A DNA stretch of 64,000 nucleotides, taken from positions 6,200,001 to 6,264,000 of the forward strand of contig JANTQA010000023.1 of assembly GCA_027625915.1 (NCBI GenBank), read 5' to 3'. A program made the translations under genes and the position numbers. Positions within the stretch are counted from its first letter, which is position 1, and every line of letters begins with the position of its first letter. A model generated the notes under the pieces. That model worked only from the letters and a program-made list of their open reading frames with translations. It was not told the DNA's origin and ran no database searches. The stretch is from Anaeramoeba flamelloides (Eukaryota; Metamonada; Anaeramoebidae). Shown here piece by piece: positions 1-9,400 of the stretch.

Positions 1-87
1 TTTTCAAATTTCTATTAATTGATACAAACTTTTATAAATCAAAAAAAGGGTAAAAAAATAATAATTAACAAAAGATAACATTTTGAA

Positions 88-525
88 TTTAATTAAGGAT
101 TATCCAAAATAAAGTCACAATGGGAGTCTTACGAATTAAAACATCAGTGAATTAAACTCTATATTTCTTGAGATCCAGAAGAACTATAAATTTCGAACTT
201 TTAGGAATAGTTATTTTTTGTGAGATCAGATAGTTAATTGGAAGATGGTAGTAAAACCCACAACCCAACCATGTTTCTTCTAAGTCCCTTTATTGAAAGG
301 TTTTTATTGGAAACTATACAATACTTAAATTAGAAGAAACATGGTTGGGTTGTGGGTTTTACTACCATCTTCCAATTAACTATCTGATCTCACAAAAAAT
401 AACTATTCCTAAAAGTTCGAAATTTATAGTTCTTCTGGATCTCAAGAAATATAGAGTTTAATTCACTGATGTTTTTATTAGTAATACTCTCGTGGCAGCT
501 TTATTTTAGATAGTCCTTAAAATTT
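88..525. repeat. Foldback element: large near-perfect inverted repeat
   Basis: The left arm (about 88-283) and right arm (about 330-525) are reverse complements around a 46-base loop. The inner 160 bases of each arm are almost identical, for example ATGTTTCTTCTAA at 271-283 against TTAGAAGAAACAT at 330-342. The outer 35-40 bases are diverged, with matches such as CCAAAATAAAG against CTTTATTTTAGATAG. No coding potential is seen. It looks like a foldback or MITE-type non-autonomous DNA element. I see no clear target duplication, and I did not see a second copy in the window. An RNA read through it would fold into a hairpin of nearly 200 base pairs. Confidence 0.85.
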
Positions 526-795
526 TCGAAAGTTATAAAAAAGAAAATATTTGTAAACTTTCAATAACCTGAAGCTCTTTTTATGAAAACTAAAAAGTGG
601 AAAGTTGTTTAAATTACATGTTTTTAAAAGTTTGACTTGTAAAAACTTTTAAATTGAAAGTTTTTGAATTTTGGTTGGATATTCTTTCAAAATTTGGAAC
701 AATTTCAAAATAACAAAGTGTTGCCAAGTAAAAAAGTGACTACAATTTTTGTACAAGTCTTCTCATGAAAAAATGAAAATTTTCCCATATATTTG

Positions 796-1440
796 TCAAA
801 AAATTAGGTTCGTCATTGATTCATTTGGGACAATCGTCTTGTTATGTGGTGAGTTTGGCATGGAAGAATGAGAAATATGAGATTGTTCGAAGTGATATAA
901 GATGATATTATAGAGTTTGAAGAACGACGATTTACATAATCTTAGCACCAGAACAATCTCATTATTTTGAGTCTGGAAGGAGAACCAAAACCAGGAAACA
1001 CAAAAAGCAATTTTTGAACAAACGAAACAATATGGAGTCCTATTTATTATTTGAACTCGAGATCTAAATCGTTGAAACAAAAAACAGACAAACAAAAACA
1101 AACAAGTAAAAACTAATATACTATTTTTTACTAATACTTACAATAACTTTATCTTCATTAGGATCTCATTCTCCCAATGTAGGTCATTGAAAACATTAAA
1201 GTTAAAGGTTACATTTTCTTCATTGGTGACAAAACTTGGTATAAATTTTAAAGAGACAAATAAGGTCATCCATCCTTTCAATGAGATCTATTTCCTCTTT
1301 TATTCCTCGTTTGTCATCCAATTCCCAAAAACGATCAAAATTAAAAACCTGCGTGCACCTAATGAAGTTCATAACAACAAAGGAATTTTGAAAATTCCTC
1401 GTAAAATTTCTTGACTTGACTGAGTAAAATAAAAATCTTG
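796..1440 (-). pseudogene. Broken minus-strand gene, possibly RGS-domain-like
   Basis: The minus strand from about 1436 down to 1142 shows three overlapping coding-like stretches in different frames. In order they contain KKFYEEFSKFLCCYELH, then NFDRFWELDDKRGIKEEIDL and LICLFKIYTKF, then FVTNEENVTFNFNVFNDL. This order resembles an RGS domain: an F..FL helix, an FW motif, then an IY..F helix followed by an N-rich turn. The stretch ends at a good minus-strand donor (GTAAGT, at 1141 and below). A possible next exon follows an acceptor near 1057 and stays open to 796. The frame changes suggest a pseudogene, and a MITE lies just upstream at 1470-1926. The RGS assignment is a weak inference from pattern alone. 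Confidence 0.3.
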
Positions 1441-1469
1441 TTTTTATTTTTTTTTTTTAAATTTGTTAA

Positions 1470-1926
1470 CTGTTGAGAGAAAAATGTTGGAAACAGAAAA
1501 ATAGTTGGACACCATTTTTAATTGGGAACATTACTGAAAATGAAAATCAAATCCTATTGATATCTATGTGAATTTTATATAAATCCAGGTTTAAATGTGT
1601 TACAAGTTCATTAATCTGTGGTGTGTGTAGAATACTCATTTGAATGGTTGATAACTAAAGTAGATCATGCCATTTTAACAAAATCATAGTTTTAGTAAAG
1701 TTTACTATTAATTCTGAAAATGGTAATTTTTAAACTTGCTTTGTATTATAAGAGATAAGGTTTTGAAAAAGTAGAATTACATTAATTGTTATTCTAAAAA
1801 GTAGATTATTGTTATTTTCTTTAGTTATTTCACAAACAATTGAAATTAAAAACCATTTTTCGTAATGTTCCCAATTAAAAATGGTGTCCAACTATTTTTC
1901 TGTGTCCAACATTTTTCTCTCAACAG
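1470..1926. mobile_element. MITE, PIF/Harbinger-like (family with 54897-55295)
   Basis: The terminal inverted repeats are about 70 bp long. The left one starts CTGTTGAGAGAAAAATGTTG and the right one is its near-exact complement, ending CTCTCAACAG. The flanks are TAA on the left and TGA on the right, one base away from a three-base duplication. The related copy at 54897-55295 has a perfect TAA duplication and shares CTGTTG ends and a TTTTAATTGGGAA inner motif. A three-base TAA target site is typical of the PIF/Harbinger superfamily. No transposase is encoded. Confidence 0.75.
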
Positions 1927-2559
1927 TGATATATTTTTTTTCATTTTGAAAATCTTTTCTTAATGGACTCATCTTCTTTTCTTCTTTTTTCAAAGAAAAA
2001 AAAAGACCAAAAGTTTTTATATTTTTTTAAAAAATGATAATGATTTCTTTGGAACCATAAACTGTGTTTGGTTTTATACATTGTTTTTCAAAAAAGAAAG
2101 GGAATTCATTCAATTTCCAACCTTTACGGGAAAATTGAAGGACTTTTTTTTTTGTAGTCTATAGATCAAATAATTGGGTTGCTTGAACCAAATTTATTCT
2201 CAAAGAGATTAATAGTTGAGACGCAATCATCTTTCGGGATTTGTGAGATTAAAAATTTGTAAAATTATTTGGTTAAAGGTCTTCTAAAATAACTTTCAAT
2301 AACATTTTTAAAGTCGATTTTTATTAGTAGAATACAAATTATTTTATCCAAATAGAATTGGAAAAAAAGAAGATCAGAAAATTTCCAAACTTTGCCTAAT
2401 TATTAAATGAATTCCTAAAATCTTTATACAATGACTACAATACTATCCTAATCTATTTGTGAAACAATCACTTTCTTATTAATAGTTGTCTAGAATTATA
2501 TAGTTAAATTTATTCAAATAAAAAGTTTGAGTTTAAAAAAAAAAAATACTGAAAAATTC

Positions 2560-2800
2560 AAATAAATTGACTATAATTTTTAGTTCAATTTAAATTTTTG
2601 TCATCAATTAACTCAACTAATAAAACAATTCAAGAGAAAGAATCTTTTGAAAGACCAAACCAATTTTTCAAATGTTCTTCTCATTTAAATTAATAGAGTT
2701 CTTTAATCAAAGCTGGTGTAAAAAAATTTGTAAAACGGAAAACAAAATAAAAATTTTATGATATTTCTTTGAATTAATCAGTATCATATTTCCATCTTTC
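2560..2800. repeat. Dispersed repeat, related to 31170-31420
   Basis: The stretch beginning TAGTTCAATTTAAATTTTTG is colinear with the one beginning TAGTTCAATTTCCATTTTTG near 31180. Both later share matching AAATCAAAG(C)C and AATT(A/T)ATCAGTA segments. Divergence is high, so the copies are old. The element type is unknown. Confidence 0.45.
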
Positions 2801-2935
2801 AATACCTTTATAATTCTTTTTTAAAATGTATTAAAAGAACCCTGTTTCTTGTTTATATACTGTTACCACCTCATGGATTCTTTTCTTTTATTTCTACAGT
2901 CAACAAAAATTTTTTATACATCAGTTAAATGTTAG

Positions 2936-3103
2936 TACTGGTATTTGAATTAAAATGGGATAATATTTTTAATTCATTTTATATATTTTTCTTGTGTACC
3001 TAGAGAGTTTTCAAAGAAGTATATAGGAAATTAAATACTCTATTTGAAAAGAAAATTGAAAATGAACTCAAAATTAATCCCATTTGTAATTCAAATGCCA
3101 GTA
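2936..3103. mobile_element. Short MITE with TACTGGTATTTGAATT ends
   Basis: The ends are TACTGGTATTTGAATT on the left and AATTCAAATGCCAGTA on the right, and pairing continues inward through AAATGGGAT. A related element lies at 12970-13139. The surrounding 2800-3230 shows weaker outer pairing (CTACAG against CTGTAG), so this may sit inside an older foldback. It lies about 250 bp upstream of the F-box gene start. The rest of 1927-3349 is AT-rich, with no gene that I can support. Confidence 0.6.
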
Positions 3104-3349
3104 ATGGGTTATTATAAAAAACACGTGTTATTTACACCTCTGTAGTTAAGAAAAATAGGGAAAAGGAAACTAAAATTTTTTACCATTTAAATTCTAATAC
3201 CACTATGATAAAACAGAAACAAAGAAGACAAATTTCTATTTTTTTTCATTCGAAAACTCATTTGAAAAAGGAAAAATGATGTGATAATTTTGTTTGATTG
3301 ATTTTTCAAAGATCAGTAAAATATTATCATTTTTTATTATTTAATTAAG

Positions 3350-3461
3350 ATGGGCACAAATAATTCAAAAGAAGAAAACAAAACAAATATTAAAGGAAAA
3401 AAGGAAATAAAAAAAGAAAAGGAAATAGAAATACAAATAGAAAAGGAAAAAGAGAAAGAGA

Positions 3462-3493
<32 letters not shown>

Positions 3494-6400
3494 AAAAAAA
3501 GAAAATAGTGAAGATTCCTCAGATGAATATAGTGATGATGAGATTATGATTCAACCTGAAACATCAAATGACTTTTGTTTTTTCCACAATCTTCCTGAAG
3601 AAGTAAAACCATTCTTTTTAATCTACACACATTCTTTCTCTAATTTCCAATTTTGTTTTTTATCATTCAAATAATAATAGATAGTTTTATATATTTTTCA
3701 ATATTTAAAACCAAAAGAATTGGTGCAAGCTTCGTTAGCTTGTAAAGGGTTTCACTACTATGCATTCGATCCGTACAAATTCCTTTTTATTTTGATCTAT
3801 TTTTTTCTTTTTTCTCTTTTCTTGCAAATCCCAACGATTATACTACCACACAAATGAAAAAACAATCCACAGAAAAAGACAAGATTTTAAATTTACCAGT
3901 CCATTTTTTTCTGAGCAATTAGATCTGAGTTGAAAAAGCATAAATACTTTGAAGTATTAATCAAAATTAACACAAACAAGAAAGAACTATATAAAATTTT
4001 AAACCACATAAAATATTTTGCTTAATTTGCAAAATCAATTTCTTTGTTTTCGTTTTACAGAAAGAAAAATAAGTCTCTCAAAATAATTTTCTGAGAGGGT
4101 TTTAATTTGGAGTTCAAACAATAAAATTCTTTTGATACCAAAAGTTAGAATTTTAGGACTTCTCTAATTCACGAGTCTCTTCATTTTTCAAAATTTAGTA
4201 ATACTCAAGCTAAAATAACTACGCGCAGAAAAGTATAATCCTTTTTTCAAAATAAAAAACATCTTTTGTTCCTTTTTTCAAGATGGTTTATACATTAAAC
4301 GATCAAAGAAACAGGCAACAAACTAAAAGTAAATATGGCACTAAACCACAACACTACAAGGAAAATTTAAATACCTAAAATTAAAGTTAGCCTAAACTAT
4401 ACATTGGATTTCAGTTATACTTCTTTTATAAATTATTTTTTCAAAGTTATCATAATTTTAGGTAATAAAAATAGGATAGCAATTAAACTCTTGAAAATCT
4501 GAATACCCCCCTTTTCAAAAATACCGACTTTTGAAAAAAACACCTATTTTCAGGGTATTTTTTTATTGGAAAAAGTTGAAATGAATTAATTTTTGATTGA
4601 ACATTAAGATTGAAAAACGAATAAATGTTAAAGCAATTTGCAGAAAACAATCGGGAACGTATATAAAAACCCAAACATGGAAAAAAATAAAATGATAAAA
4701 AATATTCCAAAAACAGATAAAAAATCAAATTTTCAATTTAATTTAGCAATATCTTTTGAAAGAATATTTTGTGCTATTTTCAAATTGAAAAATATGTTTC
4801 CTTTTAGACTATTAAAAAAATACTTGAAAATTATCTCTCTACTAAGTCAATTAAAAAATTCAAAAAATTTTACAATTAAAAATGAAAAAATATTACTGAA
4901 AAATTTCATTTTTTTTTTCAATTCCTATTAATATCTATTAAAGTTGTAAACCTCATTGAAAATGGTTATGTATAATAATGTTTATTATATGAGTGTATTT
5001 CAAAAAATACAAAATTTAGAGATTTTTTTGAAAAAAATTTTCCTTGTACACTACAAGGAAAATTTAAATACCGAAAATTAAAGTTAGCCAAAACTATACA
5101 TTGGATTTCAGTTATACTTCTTTTATAAATTATTTTTTCAAAGTTATCATAATTTTATGTAATAAAAAAAGGATAGCTATTAAACTCATGAAGATCTGAA
5201 TACCCCCCTTTTCAAAAATACCGACTTTTGAAAAAAACACCTATTTTCAGGGTATTTTTATATTGGAAAAAGTTGAAATGAATTAATTTTTGATTGAACA
5301 TTAAGATTGAAAAAAGAATATATGTTAAAGCAATTTGCAGAAAAAAACCGGGAACGTATATAAAAACTCAAACATGGAAAAAAATAAAATGATAAAAAAT
5401 ATTCCAAAAACAGATAAAAAATCAGATTTTCAATTTAATTGAGCAATATCTTTTGATTGAAATATTTTGTACTATTTTCAAATTGAAAAATATGTTTCCT
5501 TTTAGACTAGTAAAAAAATACTTGAAAATTATCTCTCTGCTAAGTCAATTAAAAAATTCAAAAATTTTACAATTAAAAATGAAAAAAATATTACTGAAAA
5601 ATTTCATTTTTTTTTCAATTCCTATTAATATCTATTAAAGTTGTAAACCTCATTGAAAATTGTTATGTATAATAATGTTTATTATATGAGTGTATTTGAA
5701 AAATACAAAATTTAGAGATTTTTTTTTGAAAAAATTTTCCTTGTAGTGTAGTGAATTGAAAATGGTGTTGGTTTCTTAAAATTTTAATATTAAAATAAAG
5801 AATACTCTAAAAATAAAGGATCAAATTAAAAACTTTCTCTTAAAAAACAGAGAGAATTTTTGAAAGAGAACAATTTTTATCTTTCAAATAAATAATAAAA
5901 TATCCTTAAAATTGGAAAAATTACAAAAAATTAAATTCAATTACGGTCAGTTTCAAATTTAAGGCACAAACTTTCAACAAAATTTAAGGCACAAAAAAAT
6001 CTCAAATTAAGGCACAAAATTTGGAATTTTTTTTATTGACACAAATTATTTTACTGGAATCTGAATTTTGTGTCTTAATTTGAGATTTTTATAATGTCTT
6101 AATTTTCGTTGAAGTTTGTGCCTTAAAAGCGGAACTGGTGGTAGTAATTTAAAATTTTCTCAAAATTTTAATGAATTTACATTCAAAATTGATTTGAACT
6201 TAGGTATTCTCTTGTGTACTGAAATAAGAAAAAAAAAAACCCTGGTTTTCTATACCCTGGAAATGGATTTTATTTCAAAACACGATTACAGACGATTGAC
6301 ATGATTATTTTTGACCACTGAGCATCAAAATTTATTTTTTTAAGGGAATAGTAACTCTTATTTATTTTAATTCCCAAAGGTAATAGAATAATTCTTTACA

Positions 6401-9400
6401 CAAGGATACAATTAAACCTGGTATGCAACATGATTTATCAACTTTAGAGAGATGAGTTATCATTTTTAAAAGAAGAGTTCATCTTTTTCCCAATTAAATT
6501 TTCAGTAAAAAAGATCTGATCTTGTTTTTGCTTGGATTTTTGGGATCTAAATTAGAAAAAGAAAAATTTGCCAAAAATTTTTATTTTAAAGCAATCTCAC
6601 TTTTAGTAATTTCTGAGAGTCTGCATTCCTAAATAACATTGAACTTTTAATCTTATTTTAAAAATACAAGAAAAATAAATTAAATATTGAATCCTTGAAG
6701 ATCTTAAAAAATTGATCATTTGTTTTATTCACAAATATTTATTAGATTTCTTGAAATTTAAAAGATTAGGCAATATTTTTTTTGAAATATTAAGAGCATA
6801 AACAAGGAACTGTTATTATTAAAATCAGTTCTTTGATAATATCTATTTTTTTTTTTTTTTTTTTAATTTGAATTCGTTTTATTTGTTTGAAAATTTTTAA
6901 AAAATTTCTAAATAATTGGAAAGCCTATTGATACATTTTATCTTTGTGTTGTTAATAACTCACTGAAAAAAAATTAAGATTTGGGTTATTAATTAATTAT
7001 TAAAAATTTATCAAATTAAAAAGTATTTCTTTAGATTATAAGTTCAATTTTCCAGGTTTTAAAAAAAAAGTATTTTGGGAGAATTTTTAATTCGATTGTT
7101 TGGTTCTTTTTCTCAGATTTTTTTATTAAACAAAAAGAAAAAATTGTTTTGGACTGTTCTTTGAATCTAAAAAATTATATTTTTTTCAAATTTAAAATAA
7201 TTATTGTATTTTTTTTTGAGATTAAGTTGATTTTTTATACTGTGCTATTTTAGAACTTAGTGGTTTCATTTCTTAAAGTGTATTTTGGAGCACTTCCTTC
7301 GAAAATACACTAAGATTTCTTTATTCTTAGAACGAAAATAATTTTTTTTTTGAAATTCAGAAATATGTTGGATTTTGAACTTTTTCAAAAATGAGAAAAA
7401 TGGATCAAACATTTAAAAACAATAATTCATTTCTGGAAAATAGCATTATAAGTGGGTTTGTTTTTGTAGTAATCAGACTTTTACTTTATTTTTCTATTTC
7501 AAGATGCGGTAATTTTTTTTTTTTTAATTTTCTATTAAATATTCTAGAATATTTTTTTGAGTTTACTAGTCCCTTAAGGTTTACAATCCCTGAAATTCAA
7601 AAAAAGATTATCTTGTGTTGGGGGGTAGTGACTTGTTAATTTGGTTCTTAGCTGATCGATCTTGGATTTGGTATGAGTTTTAAAAGTGGTTCAAAATGGC
7701 AATTTTTGACAATTTATTTTTTTTTTTTCTAAAATCCGAATTGAAGAGTGTAAGAATAATCTATCGGAACTTAAGTTATAAAAAAAATGTGGTTTGTGGG
7801 TTGTTGATTGAAATTTTTAATTAAGTTTGGTTTTATTGGGAGATTTTAAAAAATTTTATTTTTTCCTTTGGTTAATTGACAAAAAAGTAAATCAAGATTC
7901 TTTTCCACAACCCAAAATTCAAAAGTTATTCTTGGACACCTATCAATCGATTAATCTTACACTCTTCAATTCGGATTTTGGAAAAAAAAAAAATAAATTG
8001 TCAAAAATTGCCATTTTGAACCACTTTTAAAACTCATACCAAGTACAAGATCGATCAGCTAAGAACCAAATTAACAAGTCACTATCCCCCAACACAAGAT
8101 AATCTTTTTTCAAATTTCAGGGATTGTAAACCTTAAGGATGAAGGTAAAGAAACGAAAAAAAATGAAATAAAATTTTGTTACTATAATTTAATAATTCAA
8201 AAAAGGGTTTTGGTTTGATTTTTGATTCGTTAAATTTCTGACATCCAATTTATAATTTTATAAACTAAATTCCAAAAATTTGGACACAGTTTAAACAGTT
8301 GAACAAATAACAATACCAAGCTTTACATTCAATTTGGAAATAATTTTTGATTTTACAAACTAAATTATTTTTTGTCTTTTTTGTTTTTTTTTCATTTCCT
8401 TTTTAACAGCTACGTAATCTGTTTCTTTAGATCTGGAATTTTTTTTCAATGGTATGATAGAACGTTAGTGTTGAGTTTGTTAAATTGAAAAATAACATAC
8501 AATTGGTCGATGGTATCTTATCATTTAATCGATTAACAATCGTTGGTGAAATTTCAACAAATTTACCAATACATTTTTTGTTCAGCTTGTTTCATTATTT
8601 TGGACACACTGATTTTTAATTTTTTGTTTTATATTTTTTTTCTTTTATTTGGATTAAAATGATTACTTATAAAAACATTAATACTGGATAACTTAAATGT
8701 GGGGTTTATATTAGGTTTGTAAAAATACAATAAATTGAGTTTTTTTTTGACTATTTTTGATTTTGGATGTGTCCAAATTTTTGGAATAGGGTTTATTTCA
8801 TTTTTTGTCTTTTAAACTCTTTTTCAAACAAAAGGGCACAGAAAATTTCAAGAATTATTCATAATTGAATCAAATTAATTGTAATATCATTCTAAAATAT
8901 AAAAAAAAAACTTTAAAACCTAAAAACAAACACTCAACTGGATATTTAAAACACATTAAAACAAAACAATAAAAAATAAAAATTAAATATTTTAAAAATT
9001 GATGTGCCCTTTTTATTTGAAATGAGAAATCTCGTTATGTAAATTGCAAAGAAAAAAATTATCAAATTAATAAAAACTGATGAACAAGGTGAATTGGGAA
9101 AATTTTCTTTACATTTTATTTGATAACTTTTTACAAGTTAAATTTTTGTTCTTTAAAGTCTCATTTTCAATATAAAGCCGCAATTCATCTAGTTATTTTG
9201 TTAGGATTGTTTTTTTTTCCTTATTTTCTTTGTTCCATACATCAACTCAATAATGGTATTTCCTAATTCCAATATCTATCTCATTCGAAATCGAACTTTA
9301 ACTGTTTCCATTTTTATACTGTCAGATTATCTCCAAAATGATTTCTTCTTATCTTGTTTTTTTCATTTTCCAACTGTTCAATATGCATAAAATAAAAAAA

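Noticed and set aside
4638-4931. 97-codon frame in the first 700-bp element
   Set aside because: Lys/Asn/Ile/Phe only; the second copy keeps just part of it. More likely AT-rich chance than a protein.
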